64,000 bases of DNA from Chakrabartia godavariana (GTDB lineage Bacteria; Pseudomonadota; Alphaproteobacteria; Sphingomonadales; Sphingomonadaceae), in NCBI GenBank assembly GCA_005518185.1, contig RKSN01000004.1, forward strand, positions 1 to 64,000, given 5' to 3'. Below, in pieces: positions 1 to 8,496 of the stretch (its first letter is position 1; each line of letters begins with the position of its first letter). Under the pieces are notes generated by a model. The model saw only the letters and a program-made list of their open reading frames with translations. It searched no databases and was not told the origin of the DNA. Made by a program: the position numbers and the translations under genes.

Positions 1-60
1 ACCGCTGTTTCGCCCGTCGCAGCGACTACATGAGTGATGGGGGGCTGGCTTCGGCCCAAT

Positions 61-83
61 GGGAGGCGGCAGCGCCGCCTCCC
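61..83 (-). terminator. Hairpin after ssb
   Basis: A perfect 10-bp stem (GGGAGGCGGC at 61-70 pairs with 74-83) with a 3-nt loop lies 11 nt after the ssb stop codon on the minus strand. No clear U-tract follows, so termination is likely but not certain. Confidence 0.6.
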
Positions 84-93
84 GGGCTCGGGT

Positions 94-429
94 TTAGAGG
101 AAGAGGACTTCCTCGGCGACGATCTCGACCGCGTAGCGTTCGACGCCCTCGCGGTCGGTCCACTTCGAGTAGTGGAGGCGGCCCTGCACCTCGACCAGGT
201 CACCCTTCTTCTTGTGCTTGGCGACCGAGGTGCCGAGGCCGTTGAAGGCGGTGACGCGGTGGAATTCAGCGAGGGTCTCGGTGTAGCCGGCCTCGTTCTT
301 GACCGTCTTGCCATCGACCAGCTTGGGGCGATCGGTGACGAGGGTGAACGAAGTGATCGCGGTCTCGCCGGCGTGGCGGGTTTCAGGAGCGGCGGCGATG
401 CGGCCGATCAGGATGACGAGGTTCTTCAT
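94..429 (-). CDS. ssb: Single-stranded DNA-binding protein (plasmid type)
   Basis: A 111-aa OB-fold protein of the SSB family that coats single-stranded DNA during plasmid replication and conjugative transfer. It begins MKNLVILIGRIAAAPETR, the usual first strand of SSB, and later has FHRVTAFNG and GDLVEVQGRLHYSKWTDREG, the canonical SSB core. It lacks the long acidic C-terminal tail of chromosomal SSB, which is common in plasmid copies. The reading frame is open upstream, but homology begins at the ATG at 429, and GGAGATACCCC sits directly before it as ribosome binding site. The gene stands at the edge of a plasmid accessory cluster with ArdC and ParB-like genes, which fits a role in establishment after transfer. 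Confidence 0.9.
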   Translation of the reverse strand: MKNLVILIGRIAAAPETRHAGETAITSFTLVTDRPKLVDGKTVKNEAGYTETLAEFHRVTAFNGLGTSVAKHKKKGDLVEVQGRLHYSKWTDREGVERYAVEIVAEEVLFL

Positions 430-905
430 GGGGTATCTCCGTGGCTTGAACTCGGCGGAACCGCCCGCCGATGAACACCACAGGCAGGGCCAAAGGCCCG
501 GGCCCGCACCGAACGTCATGTGAGGGGAACCCAAAAGCGAGGAGTGGTGCGGTAAGCCCGAAGGGCTTCACGGTCCGCTGCTTTTGGGTTGCGGCCAGGG
601 ACTGGCCCTGCAGGGTTCATCGGCAAACGAAGGGCGGTTTCGTTAGGTCAGGCTCGCGGATCCCTGCAAAGGAAAGAACCGTCAAACTCGGCCATTTCGG
701 CAGGACCTGCTCCTACCCGCCAGCGCCCGCGCCAGCGAGCGTTGTCTCCCTCGCCCCGCACCATGCCGGTTAGAGACGCCTGGGGTCACACGAGGCCGCA
801 CCTAGCCCCTCCCCGTCCCGCGTCACGCGCTACGGTCTGGCGACCCGTCCATTGCAAAAGGTGGCGCCCGCAGGCGGGTAAGGCTCGCCCCCTCGATAGT
901 GATGC
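430..905. other. Intergenic region, no convincing gene
   Basis: These 476 bases between ssb and the thermonuclease gene hold only overlapping open frames with no recognisable domain or good ribosome binding site. The region is the likely promoter area of ssb, but no clear -35/-10 pair is visible. Confidence 0.5.
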
Positions 906-1250
906 CTAGCGCCAGGGCCGCGCGAGGCCTTGCGCGACCAGATAGTCGCCGGCGTCGACGCCGTTCACCGAGACCGTGGCGAGCGTCCGCCCATAGGGGT
1001 CGGTGCCAAGCCGCGTGATCATGACCTGCCCGCGCGACAGCAGCCGCGTCAGGGCAGCGCGCGAGGCTTCGCCCGCGGCAAAGTCACACCATGCGTAAGA
1101 GCGCCGTCGGTCCTGGCACTTGGGGCTGTCCGGCAATTCGGGCGCATCGATGCTGGCAATGCGGACCCGCTCTCGGCCGCAGCGGATCGTGTCGCCATCG
1201 TGGACGGAAGGAGCGAGGCAAAGCGCGGCGGCAGCAAGGAGGATCGGCAT
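906..1250 (-). CDS. Secreted staphylococcal-nuclease-like protein
   Basis: A 114-aa thermonuclease (SNase-like, OB-fold) protein, probably exported. The N-terminus MPILLAAAALCLAPS is a short signal peptide, followed at once by VHDGDTIRC and RVRIASIDAPEL, the substrate- and calcium-binding segment of SNases, and later by GTDPYGRTLATV, which carries a catalytic-type arginine. ATG at 1250 is chosen because it places the signal peptide at the N-terminus. An alternative ATG at 1301 has GGGGGGAG directly before it and would add 17 residues. Such small nucleases are frequent on conjugative plasmids; a role in DNA processing or uptake is inference. Confidence 0.8.
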   Translation of the reverse strand: MPILLAAAALCLAPSVHDGDTIRCGRERVRIASIDAPELPDSPKCQDRRRSYAWCDFAAGEASRAALTRLLSRGQVMITRLGTDPYGRTLATVSVNGVDAGDYLVAQGLARPWR

Positions 1251-1564
1251 GAGGCGGAACCTAGCGCCCTCGCCCGCCTGCGCCAACCAGCCTTGCCACA
1301 TCTCCCCCCTGGCCCCGATCGTCACCCGAAGGGCCGGCATTCATGCCGGCGAGCTTGGGTGGGCGGCGGTGCGACAGCGCCGACGCTCCGCCCTAGCAAG
1401 TAGAGCGGGTCGCCGCGGTGCCCGCGTGGGGCGCGGGTGTCGGGGTGCCCCCTTCCCTCCTCACCTCGCCACATCCCGGCAAAACCGTTATTAATGCGCT
1501 CCAATGCGACCTGTCCGGCCCAACTGCCGCAGGCAGAGCCGCCGAAGGGAAAGGATTCCGGCCC

Positions 1565-1753
1565 ATGCCTGAACCACGGATGATGCCAAGCGCCCTGCAG
1601 GTGGCGCGCGCGATGGCGCAGGTCCTGCGCACGAAGCTAGGCGTGTTGGATACTGAAGAGATCACGCTCACCCGCGAGGAAGCCGCGCTGTGCCTCGGGC
1701 TTGCCGAAGGCGTGACCGAGACCCTGGAACGGGACGCACAGCAGGACCGGTGA
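1565..1753 (+). CDS. Small hypothetical protein
   Basis: A 62-aa helical protein of unknown function (MPEPRMMPSALQVARAMAQV...). GAAGGGAAAGGA lies 9-20 nt before the ATG and supports this start over an in-frame ATG at 1418. It converges with the pentapeptide-repeat gene that ends 22 nt further on. No domain is recognised. Confidence 0.5.
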   Translation: MPEPRMMPSALQVARAMAQVLRTKLGVLDTEEITLTREEAALCLGLAEGVTETLERDAQQDR

Positions 1754-1774
1754 TCCGCCCCCGGGGTTCGGATC

Positions 1775-2464
1775 CTACCGGACGTTGAGCCCCAGTTCGC
1801 CGAGCAATTGCCCAGCCTGCTCGCGCGAGATCGTCGCTCCGCGAAACAGCCCGGCATCGACCAGGCGCAGCCCGCCAAGGTCGGCCCCGCGCAGGTCAGA
1901 GCCCTCGAACCGCGAACCAGCCACCATTGCCTCGCGCAGCGAGCAGTCCTCGAACACCGTCATGCGGAAATCGCCCTTGCGCAGATCGGCACCGGACAGA
2001 TCGACCCGGCGCAGGCTCTCCTTGCGGAACGAGAAGCCGGGCAGCTTGGCAGAGACCAGCAGCACTTCCTCGAAGTGGATGTGCATGGCGCGCGCCTCGG
2101 TGAAATCGGCGCCGGTCAGCTTGGATCCGATGAAGCGGGTCGAGGTCAGAGTGGCCCGGCGCATCGCGCAATTGTTCCAGTCGCCGCCGACGAACTCGGC
2201 TTCGCTGAGGTTCGCGCCAGAGAAATTGGCGAAGGGGCCGCGGCAGCCCTGCCAGACCGTGCCCTTGAGCTTTGATCCTGTGAGATCGCTGCGCCGCAGG
2301 TTGCAGCGTTCGAAGCGCCAGCGACTGAGGTCGAGCCCGGAGAGGTCGGCCTCTTCAAGGTCGCAGTCGGTGAGTGTCTGCGGCCGACTGCCAATCAGGC
2401 GCTCGATGTCGCTGCGCGCCAGGGTGGCGCCTGCGATGGGCTGCGAAGCGAAGAGGTCGTCCAT
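1775..2464 (-). CDS. Pentapeptide-repeat protein
   Basis: A 229-aa protein made mostly of A(D/N)LXX-type pentapeptide repeats, for example LEEADLSGLDLS, NFSGANLSEAEF, KLTGADFTEA, RVDLSGADLRKGDF and GSDLRGADLGGL. Such repeats build a right-handed quadrilateral beta-helix; some family members mimic DNA and protect gyrase (Qnr type), others have unknown partners. The open frame continues upstream to 3103, but repeats begin shortly after the ATG at 2464 and the upstream part is antisense to the DUF1173 gene, so 2464 is the start. No export signal is seen. The target is unknown. Confidence 0.8.
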   Translation of the reverse strand: MDDLFASQPIAGATLARSDIERLIGSRPQTLTDCDLEEADLSGLDLSRWRFERCNLRRSDLTGSKLKGTVWQGCRGPFANFSGANLSEAEFVGGDWNNCAMRRATLTSTRFIGSKLTGADFTEARAMHIHFEEVLLVSAKLPGFSFRKESLRRVDLSGADLRKGDFRMTVFEDCSLREAMVAGSRFEGSDLRGADLGGLRLVDAGLFRGATISREQAGQLLGELGLNVR

Positions 2465-2686
2465 CCCAGGAGCGGTAGCGCGGCAAATGGTACCCCGCCA
2501 GTAAGCCGCGGACGGGCTCCACCGTTGCACAGCGACAGGCTCGAGGCGTCCGCTCGGCGGGCTTGCCGCACCCGCACGGCCAGCATAGACTGACCCATGC
2601 GCGCCCATCCGGGGCCGCGTCAGACGAAGGAGATGCGCGAGAGGTCGAACGGGCAGCGTCGATCGCGAGAAATTGGAGATACCCCA

Positions 2687-3910
2687 ATGATCCAGCGATA
2701 CCGTGTGCTCGGCCGCAGCGTGGCCGAAGGCGATGAACTTCAATCCGTGCTGCGCGAGGCCTACGAGCGCAAAAGCCCGGTCCATTGCGAGTGCCGCAAG
2801 GGAACCGAGCTCCCCCTCTACATCTCGCACCGCCAGAATGGCTACGTGCTCGCGCGCTGGCCGGGCTCGGGCGCGCGCCATGCAACGGCCTGCGATCACT
2901 ACGAGGCGCCGGACTACCTCACCGGCATGGGCCAGGTGCGCGGGAGCGCGGTGCTTGACGATGAAGCCAGCGGCGAGACCTGCCTGAAGCTCGGCTTCCC
3001 GCTCTCGCGCGGGGCCGCCCGGCTCGCGCCCGCGGCGCTCACCAACGACAAGCCGACGGTAAAGTCCTCGGGTCAGAAGCTCTCGATGCGGGGGCTGCTG
3101 CACGTCCTCTGGGACCGGGCGGAGCTAACCCACTGGCATCCGAAGATGGCAGGCAAGCGGACATGGTTCGTGGTCCGCCGTGCGCTGCTCGAGGCCGCAG
3201 CAAGCTGCCGGGCGAAGCAGGAAGCCCTGCCCCACGTGCTGTTCGTGCCCGAGAGCTTCAAAATCGAGGAGAAGGAAGAGATCCGGGCCCGCCGCCGCGC
3301 GGCGCTTGCCCGGGTCTATGCCTCGCGCGATGAGATGATGGTCGTGGTGGGCGAGATCAAGGAGATCGTTCCCGCGCACGGCGCAGAAAGAATCGTCCTG
3401 CGCCATGTTGGCGACATGCCCTTCGTGATGGACCAGGACATGGCGCGGCGGTTTCATAGGCGGTTCGCGGGCGAACTCGCGTTGTGGCAGGCGCAGGATG
3501 GGCCGAACGGCAAGAGCGGTCACCTGGTTCTCGCCGGCTCGTTCGCGCGGCGGCGCGAGGGGACATTCGACCTCATCGAGGTCGCGCTGATGCCGGTGAC
3601 GCCCGAGTGGCTGCCCTACGAGACCAGCGACGAGCGCTACCTTGTCGCCAAGGCGGTCGCGGAGAAGCGGCGCTTCGTGAAAGGCCTGCGCGTCAATCTC
3701 GACACCGACACGCCGATCGCCAGCCTGGTGCTCAAGGACACCGGCGAGGAAGCCAGCGCCATCCACATCCATGACCGCGACACCGAGGTGGCGGAGCCGC
3801 TCGAAGCGCTGCTCGCCGGGCAAGGCGTCGCGCACCTGCTGTGGAAGGAGGGCGAGCCGCTCCCGGCCCGCGTCAGCCGGCCGCCGCGGCGCAGCTGGGA
3901 CGCGCAGTAG
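2687..3910 (+). CDS. DUF1173 family protein
   Basis: A 407-aa protein that I assign to DUF1173, a family of unknown function found mainly on alphaproteobacterial plasmids and integrative elements. The N-terminal third has HCECRKG, the stretch FVVRRALLEAA lies mid-protein, and the C-terminal half is mixed alpha/beta (VGDMPFVMDQDMARRF, VEVALMPVTPEWLP). The ATG at 2687 follows TTGGAGATACCCCA, the same ribosome-binding core as ssb. The open frame starts earlier, at 2597, but without a ribosome binding site. It is one of the few plus-strand genes of this cluster. Biochemical role unknown. Confidence 0.75.
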   Translation: MIQRYRVLGRSVAEGDELQSVLREAYERKSPVHCECRKGTELPLYISHRQNGYVLARWPGSGARHATACDHYEAPDYLTGMGQVRGSAVLDDEASGETCLKLGFPLSRGAARLAPAALTNDKPTVKSSGQKLSMRGLLHVLWDRAELTHWHPKMAGKRTWFVVRRALLEAAASCRAKQEALPHVLFVPESFKIEEKEEIRARRRAALARVYASRDEMMVVVGEIKEIVPAHGAERIVLRHVGDMPFVMDQDMARRFHRRFAGELALWQAQDGPNGKSGHLVLAGSFARRREGTFDLIEVALMPVTPEWLPYETSDERYLVAKAVAEKRRFVKGLRVNLDTDTPIASLVLKDTGEEASAIHIHDRDTEVAEPLEALLAGQGVAHLLWKEGEPLPARVSRPPRRSWDAQ

Positions 3911-3925
3911 GCCGCCTGAGCGGGC

Positions 3926-4429
3926 TCAATCGTCCGATCTGGGCAGCGGCTTGGTCGGCAGCAGGTCGAGACGCCGGGGCGTGTCGCTCCCGGCGCGCAA
4001 GGCGTCGAGCCGCGCCGCGACCTCGCCCTCATGCTGGGTGATCTCGATCCGGTTCAGACCGACGATGGTCCAGACCGCAAGGTCAGGCCGCTCGGTCACG
4101 TGGACCGAGTAGGCGATGGGCAGCTTGTCGGGATAGAGCCAGAGCAGCAGCACCGGCAGCGCGGCGAGGTTGGGTTTGCCGCCCGGCGTAGCGAGCGTCA
4201 TCACGCCACCCTCGCTGTCGTACCGGCAAGTGATCCCGAGCGGCTGCGGGTACCCGGCAAGGCCGAGGATCGTCTCGCGTGGCCGAGCGCCGAAGATCGC
4301 GTCGAGTTCGGCCGGGGACTCGGCTTCTGCATTCTCAGCCATTTCGGCAAGGAACAGTTCGACCGCGGCAAAGCGCGCGGCTTCCTCGCGGGTGCATGTA
4401 AGTTCGAAAGTGAGCGTGATCGAGGACAT
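3926..4429 (-). CDS. Conserved hypothetical plasmid protein
   Basis: A 167-aa acidic cytoplasmic protein with no recognised domain. It starts MSSITLTFELTCTREEAARF and contains a hydrophobic stretch NLAALPVLLLWLYPDKLPIAYSV in the middle that looks like buried beta strands rather than a membrane segment. ATG at 4429 is chosen because coding character begins there; GAGAG precedes it. It lies in a run of minus-strand hypotheticals (3926-6355) whose short gaps and overlaps suggest one or two operons. Confidence 0.6.
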   Translation of the reverse strand: MSSITLTFELTCTREEAARFAAVELFLAEMAENAEAESPAELDAIFGARPRETILGLAGYPQPLGITCRYDSEGGVMTLATPGGKPNLAALPVLLLWLYPDKLPIAYSVHVTERPDLAVWTIVGLNRIEITQHEGEVAARLDALRAGSDTPRRLDLLPTKPLPRSDD

Positions 4430-4516
4430 GGCAGTGGCTCTCGAGTTGCCGCGCGCCGACGCGTCCCGGTGCCAAGGCAAGGGATAGAACGGCCGGAAGA
4501 CACGGAATTGAACGGG

Positions 4517-5029
4517 TCAGAGGACGAGGTGGCGCTCTACGTGGGCGCGTGTCCGCGACCTCTGGAGGTTGAAGACGGGGACGCCGTGGCTGGCGGCAAT
4601 GCGCAGCGCCTGGCCGGTGCCGCCCGAGGCCTCGCCGTCGGCGGTCCAGCACAGCACGAATTCCGCAGGGCTATCGAGCGAGCAGCCCAAGACCTGAAAC
4701 GCGTTTCGGGTGTGAAGCGCCTGGAAGAACGCCGAGAGCCCGGCAAAGGCCGGATGGTGCGCGGCAGCGATGGCACGCGCCCTGCCCCAGAGCTCGGCGC
4801 CGAGCGTCTCGGGATGGAACTCGCTTGCCGAACCGCGCCAACCCGCCGCCGGCAGGAAGATCTGCGCATCGCGACCGGCTCCGCGCTCGAACGCGCTGTC
4901 GGCGCCGATTGCATGGCCCGAGCGCAGCACATAGCCGCGCTTGGTGAGCGCGAAGGCAGCGCGGGTCATCAGGCTGAGGATCTCGGGCGGCGTCGCGCGC
5001 GCACCGATCCCGGCATAGAAGCGAGGCAT
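4517..5029 (-). CDS. SLOG/DprA-like Rossmann-fold protein
   Basis: A 170-aa protein that resembles the SLOG superfamily (DprA/Smf and LOG-like nucleotide-binding Rossmann folds). Evidence: N-terminal FYAGIGARATPPEIL with the glycine turn, then LTKRGYVLRSGHAIGADSAFERGA, the DprA-type S/GxxxGxD segment, and a C-terminal GGTGQALRIAASHGVPVFNL like the nucleotide-sensor strand. In DprA the fold loads RecA on ssDNA; stand-alone SLOG proteins may sense nucleotides. A link to incoming single-stranded plasmid DNA is inference from the neighbouring ssb. The G-rich leader element lies 36 nt before the ATG. Confidence 0.65.
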   Translation of the reverse strand: MPRFYAGIGARATPPEILSLMTRAAFALTKRGYVLRSGHAIGADSAFERGAGRDAQIFLPAAGWRGSASEFHPETLGAELWGRARAIAAAHHPAFAGLSAFFQALHTRNAFQVLGCSLDSPAEFVLCWTADGEASGGTGQALRIAASHGVPVFNLQRSRTRAHVERHLVL

Positions 5030-5064
5030 GGGCTTGGACTCCAGACAAGAACGCCCAGCTCCAG

Positions 5065-5077
5065 CCCCCTCCCCTTA
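5065..5077 (-). promoter_or_regulatory. G-rich leader element (copy 1)
   Basis: On the minus strand, TAAGGGGAGGGGGCTGGAG begins with the stop codon of the upstream gene (5075) and ends 36 nt before the ATG at 5029. The same motif precedes at least six other genes of this cluster. Function unknown. Confidence 0.45.
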
Positions 5078-5566
5078 TCCGCTGTCGGCGGCAGCGACCG
5101 TGGCAGGGCCGTAGGCGGCCAGCAGGTTGCGGTGGAGCACCGCGTTCTCAGCGGGGAAGAAGCCGCCGTCGCCGCCGGGCCGGGTGATCTGGAGCGCGGC
5201 GGCGACCACGTCGCGGATTGGACGCATCACCGCGCGCGAGCCCTCGTAGGTTACCGGCTGCGGAAATCCCGCCGCGATCCAGGTGGCCGGTTCGACAAGG
5301 TCGTCGAGCCAGGCCCGCGCGTCTACGGGCAAGGGCAGTTCCGCCGAAACCAGCCACAAGGTCCGGTATGTCCCAAAATCATGGGCATTGGCGACGAGCG
5401 CAAAGCCGAGCGGCAGCGGCGGCTCGCCGTTGAGGGCAATGATCGCGGCCTTGTAGGCGAGCAGTTCGAGGGTGTTGACCTCGGCGAAATCCGCGCATTG
5501 CCCAAGCTGCGCGCAGGGCTCGTCGGCGGGACCGGCGCCGAGTTCGAGGATCCGGTGCCGGCTCAT
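5075..5566 (-). CDS. Conserved hypothetical plasmid protein
   Basis: A 163-aa protein of unknown function, starting MSRHRILELGAGPADEPC. Its start overlaps the stop of the upstream gene by 4 nt, which indicates translational coupling in an operon with 5563-6355. No signal peptide, membrane segment or known motif is visible. Confidence 0.6.
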   Translation of the reverse strand: MSRHRILELGAGPADEPCAQLGQCADFAEVNTLELLAYKAAIIALNGEPPLPLGFALVANAHDFGTYRTLWLVSAELPLPVDARAWLDDLVEPATWIAAGFPQPVTYEGSRAVMRPIRDVVAAALQITRPGGDGGFFPAENAVLHRNLLAAYGPATVAAADSG

Positions 5567-5904
5567 CGCGCGGCCTCTTCGCAGGCGTCGGGATACCAGG
5601 CGAGTTCCACCGCGTCCGGATGGGCGGCATCGAAGGCCGCGATGCGCGCATGGGTAATAAGGCCCGTGCGATCATTGAGCCCAACATAGCCACCGTAGAA
5701 GCGGCCGCCCGCAGCAACGAACTGGGCGTGGATGTCTTCGCTCACCGGCTCGGTGACGAAGAAGCCCGGCACTCCCGCGATGTGCGCCGGCGGCAGGACG
5801 CCGAGCATATCGTCGAAGAAGGCCTCGCTCACCCGCGACAGCGGGAAGCGGGCGAGCACTGCCTCGCGCGAGGCGGCCAGCAGGGCTCCATCAGCTACGG
5901 TCAT
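5563..5904 (-). CDS. Hypothetical protein, possibly DUF1419-like
   Basis: A 113-aa protein. The stretch FFDDMLGVLPPAHIAGVPGFFVTEPVSEDI resembles what I recall of DUF1419, an uncharacterised plasmid family, but I cannot confirm it. The ATG at 5904 is preferred to a GTG at 5913 because GGAGG sits 8 nt upstream of it and overlaps the GTG. The gene overlaps the end of 5891-6355 by 14 nt and the start of 5075-5566 by 4 nt, so all three are probably one transcript. Confidence 0.6.
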   Translation of the reverse strand: MTVADGALLAASREAVLARFPLSRVSEAFFDDMLGVLPPAHIAGVPGFFVTEPVSEDIHAQFVAAGGRFYGGYVGLNDRTGLITHARIAAFDAAHPDAVELAWYPDACEEAAR

Positions 5905-6355
5905 CGCTCGCACCTCCGGTCACCACGAAGGCCGGGATGGTCAGCTCGGCGCGGGCAATCTCGCGCTTGAGATCGCGCAGCCGCGTGAAGCTGTTGATCC
6001 ACGACGGCGGGAAGAGGACGTACTCGTCCTCGCTTGCCGTGTAGTCGCGCATCGTGCCTTGCCCGTCGTACACGATGATTTCGGGGAGATAGGCGCCGGG
6101 GCAGCCGCCTGACCAGCGGCGGAACGGCAGGCCGTGCTCGGCGCAGAAGGCGTCGATCTCGGGGATCTGCCCGCCATTGAGCTCGGTGCCGTAGAGCTCG
6201 AGCGGTTCGTCTTCGGGCAGCACCGCGGGATCGAAGGGTTCGCCGTCCCACTCGGTGCGCAGGTCATAGTCGCCCGCGTGCGCCGCGAAGGTTTCGAGAT
6301 GTTCGCGCGGCAGTGCGCCGCCGATGGTGATGTGAACGGGGGCTCGGTCGCCCAT
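5891..6355 (-). CDS. Conserved hypothetical plasmid protein
   Basis: A 154-aa protein of unknown function, rich in acidic and aromatic residues, with conserved-looking stretches HITIGGALPREH and LELYGTELNGGQIPEIDAFC. AAGGACCCGGCC precedes the ATG at 6355. It is the first gene of the three-gene run down to 5075 and is preceded by a G-rich leader element. No domain recognised. Confidence 0.6.
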   Translation of the reverse strand: MGDRAPVHITIGGALPREHLETFAAHAGDYDLRTEWDGEPFDPAVLPEDEPLELYGTELNGGQIPEIDAFCAEHGLPFRRWSGGCPGAYLPEIIVYDGQGTMRDYTASEDEYVLFPPSWINSFTRLRDLKREIARAELTIPAFVVTGGASDDRS

Positions 6356-6395
6356 GGCCGGGTCCTTTCGCTTGGATCTGATCTGACCGGCGAAG

Positions 6396-6409
6396 CCCCC
6401 CTCCCCTCA
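6396..6409 (-). promoter_or_regulatory. G-rich leader element (copy 2)
   Basis: Minus-strand TGAGGGGAGGGGGG: TGA is the stop codon of the SRAP gene, and the motif ends 40 nt before the ATG at 6355. Confidence 0.45.
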
Positions 6410-7027
6410 GCCTGACGTCGCTGCGGACCTTCCTGCCCCCCAGCGTTCGGCTGTGCGATCGACGGCGAGTTCATCGGGACAGGTCTGGCACAGCGCGAAG
6501 GCTTGGGCGGGCGTTCCCGCGAGCCATTGCTCCCAGTTCTCTTGGCGCAAAACGACGGGCATGCGGTCGTGTACTTCGGCCATCTGCGGGCAGCCGTCGA
6601 CCATGACCATCGAATAGGCCGCGCCCCACTCCTCGGTCGGGCGCCACAGCCCGGCGACCGCGAAGACATCTGCGCCCGCCAGCGAGTACCAGGTCCGGGT
6701 CATCTGGCCCTTGATGCCCTCGGCCTCGGCCCAGGCGCTGACCGGGATCAGGCAGCGGCGGCGCTCGAAGCTTGGGTGCCAGAACGATGTGCCGAGCTTG
6801 TCCTCGCGCGCATTGTTGACGGGCTTGGGCCTCAGCGGCTGTCCGTTCTTGCCTTTGAGGACAAGCGGGAAACCCCAGGTCATGACCCGCGTCTCGCCCT
6901 CGGCGACGACAAGGCCGGGATAGCCGGGGTAGACTTCGGCCGCGAAGTTCGCGCCAGAGGCGCTGCGCGCACCGAACAACCGGGCGATTTCCGCAGGGGC
7001 CTTGGTCATGCGATACAAATTGCACAT
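6407..7027 (-). CDS. SRAP (HMCES/YedK-type) abasic-site protein
   Basis: A 206-aa SOS-response-associated peptidase family protein. SRAP proteins form a thiazolidine crosslink through Cys2 with abasic sites in single-stranded DNA and so shield them. The start MCNLYRMT places the catalytic Cys at position 2; NNARED (about 71-76) supplies the conserved Asn/Arg/Glu, and EVHDRMPVVL (about 151-160) the conserved His. These features fix the start at 7027, although the frame is open to 7216. The length matches YedK. With ssb nearby, protection of single-stranded plasmid DNA during transfer is a reasonable inference. Confidence 0.9.
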   Translation of the reverse strand: MCNLYRMTKAPAEIARLFGARSASGANFAAEVYPGYPGLVVAEGETRVMTWGFPLVLKGKNGQPLRPKPVNNAREDKLGTSFWHPSFERRRCLIPVSAWAEAEGIKGQMTRTWYSLAGADVFAVAGLWRPTEEWGAAYSMVMVDGCPQMAEVHDRMPVVLRQENWEQWLAGTPAQAFALCQTCPDELAVDRTAERWGAGRSAATSG

Positions 7028-7372
7028 GCGGCAATGCTCGGGGGACCGCCCTGCCCTGTCAATCGCAGGAAGGCCCTTTCGGGTGGCAACGATGCAGTGG
7101 CCGGTGGCAACCGCCACACGTCGGCCTTGGCCGATTCGCAAATCTGGGGCTGCCAGACCAAAACCGACCGGACAACCAGGACGGGTGGTCCCTGTTACTC
7201 GGTTAATCGGCTTCACAGTTGTCCGTGTTACCGTGTGTCCTTATTAAGACGAGACAGAAACGCCCCCAGCTACCAGTCTCCCTTGACTGGTCCCCACAGG
7301 ACACCTATGTCCTATGGCTCGATCTTGTCGCGGCCCCCATTCCGGCTCATGTGCAGGATATGGAGAACGCCG
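7028..7372. other. Divergent intergenic region
   Basis: These 345 bases separate the SRAP gene from the winged-helix gene. They contain the left palindromes at 7271-7312 and no convincing gene. Base composition is more AT-rich than the flanks around 7200-7260, so promoters for both genes are likely here. Confidence 0.5.
7271..7312 (+). repeat. Left inverted repeat of the HTH-DUF3800 cassette
   Basis: Two palindromes: ACCAGTC, 8 nt, CTGGTC around 7272-7292, and GGACACCTATGTCC at 7299-7312. Both recur in reverse order and opposite orientation at 8677-8739, beyond the two-gene cassette. They may be operators for the winged-helix protein or the ends of a mobile unit. Confidence 0.5.
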
Positions 7373-7882
7373 TTGACTGACAATACCGATAACGCCCCTG
7401 ATGACAATCCCACGAAGCAGGCTAAGCGAAGGGCCGCATCCGCCGATAAGTGGGGGGCGAAAGTCATCGCACTTGGCTTTTGCATCCTGCCGTCACTACT
7501 CTTGCGTGCGCAACGGCGGCTTGGGCTCAGCCCCACGCAACTGGCCGTGTTGATCCAGCTTGCTGACTTTTGGTGGGACGCAGGACGAAAGCCTTTTCCC
7601 AAGAAGGCGGACCTCGCGCAGCGGCTTGGCCTCAGCGACCGCCAAGTGCAGCGTTACATCGCGGAACTGGAAATGGCGGGTTTCGTCCAGCGCATCGAAC
7701 GGCGTGCCTCGCATCGTGGGAAGATTTCCAACGAATACGATCTGCAAGGCCTGGTTGATCGCCTTGCGGAAATCGAACCAGATTTCAGCGAAGCGGCCGA
7801 AGAAGCCCGCGCTGTGCGTAAGGCTGCTGCTAAGCCGCGTGCGCGTCGCCGTATTCGACCGGCGACCAAGGAGGCTGAGTGA
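7373..7882 (+). CDS. Winged-helix DNA-binding protein
   Basis: A 169-aa protein with a winged-helix domain at about residues 40-105: LGLSPTQLAVLIQLADFWW, then KKADLAQRLGLSDRQVQRYIAELEMAGFVQRIER, where the recognition helix is SDRQVQRYIAEL, then a basic wing. The C-terminus is Ala/Arg-rich (AAAKPRARRRIRPATK). The TTG at 7373 is proposed as start since TGGAGA lies 7 nt upstream; an in-frame ATG at 7349 is the alternative. It overlaps the DUF3800 gene by 4 nt, so the two are co-translated. It could be an autoregulator or a replication-type protein; matching palindromes flank the pair. Confidence 0.7.
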   Translation: MTDNTDNAPDDNPTKQAKRRAASADKWGAKVIALGFCILPSLLLRAQRRLGLSPTQLAVLIQLADFWWDAGRKPFPKKADLAQRLGLSDRQVQRYIAELEMAGFVQRIERRASHRGKISNEYDLQGLVDRLAEIEPDFSEAAEEARAVRKAAAKPRARRRIRPATKEAE

Positions 7883-8490
7883 CAGCTTCCCTCAACAAGA
7901 AGGTACTGTGCTTCATCGACGAGTACGGGACTGCGGGTACGGCGTCGTTTCATCTCGGCGCGGTGTTCGTGATGTCCAACGAAGCAGGCCGTTTCGATAA
8001 GCGCTTCAGCGACCTGCTAGAGCCAACTGCAAACGAAATTCACGCGGCCAATCTGAGCGATGGATATTTGCAGGGCCTGTTGCAGCGGTTCTGGAATGCG
8101 GCACCGCAAGATCGTTTGGTGATGCTCAATCAGAAGTTCACGGCCGCGAACGGCGAGCCGCCCGTCCTATATGCTCAGGCGGTGGTGGAAACGGTGAAGA
8201 TCGGTCTCAAGCGATTCCGCGGCATTCTTGGCCGAACGTCGATCGCCAACGTCGATGTGGTCACTGACGTAAACCACCATAACGATCATCCCGCGTTTGT
8301 CGCCGAACTGGAACGGGCGCGCCAGGAAGACGGTCGGTTCCGAGGCGTCAATCGCATTGTCCGATTGGATTCGGCCGCTTCACGTCTCCTGCAATTGGCA
8401 GACGTCGTCGCATACGCTCGCAAATGGATCGTGGCCGAGGATTTCAATGCGCAAGGACTGCGTGAGCGATTCGGTATCGAACTGCTCTAG
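7879..8490 (+). CDS. DUF3800 domain protein
   Basis: A 203-aa DUF3800 protein. Family hallmarks are the N-terminal FIDEYGT (Asp14, Glu15) followed by a strand, the internal NVDVVTDVNHH, and the C-terminal LLQLADVVAYARK. The acidic residues on a predicted RNase H-like core suggest metal-dependent nuclease chemistry, but I know of no proof. DUF3800 genes often sit in defence islands and next to small DNA-binding proteins, as here. The GTG start at 7879 overlaps the previous stop (GTGA). Confidence 0.75.
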   Translation: MTASLNKKVLCFIDEYGTAGTASFHLGAVFVMSNEAGRFDKRFSDLLEPTANEIHAANLSDGYLQGLLQRFWNAAPQDRLVMLNQKFTAANGEPPVLYAQAVVETVKIGLKRFRGILGRTSIANVDVVTDVNHHNDHPAFVAELERARQEDGRFRGVNRIVRLDSAASRLLQLADVVAYARKWIVAEDFNAQGLRERFGIELL

Positions 8491-8496
8491 AAACGA

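Noticed and set aside
427..2690. Shared GGAGATACCCC before ssb and the DUF1173 gene as a special regulatory box
   Set aside because: It is mainly a Shine-Dalgarno with a C-rich spacer; only two exact copies, so chance cannot be excluded.
2465..3103. N-terminal extension of the pentapeptide-repeat protein
   Set aside because: The extension is antisense to the DUF1173 gene and shows no repeats.
4031..5689. 552-aa plus-strand open frame
   Set aside because: Antisense to three better-supported minus-strand genes; composition is that of a complementary frame in GC-rich DNA.
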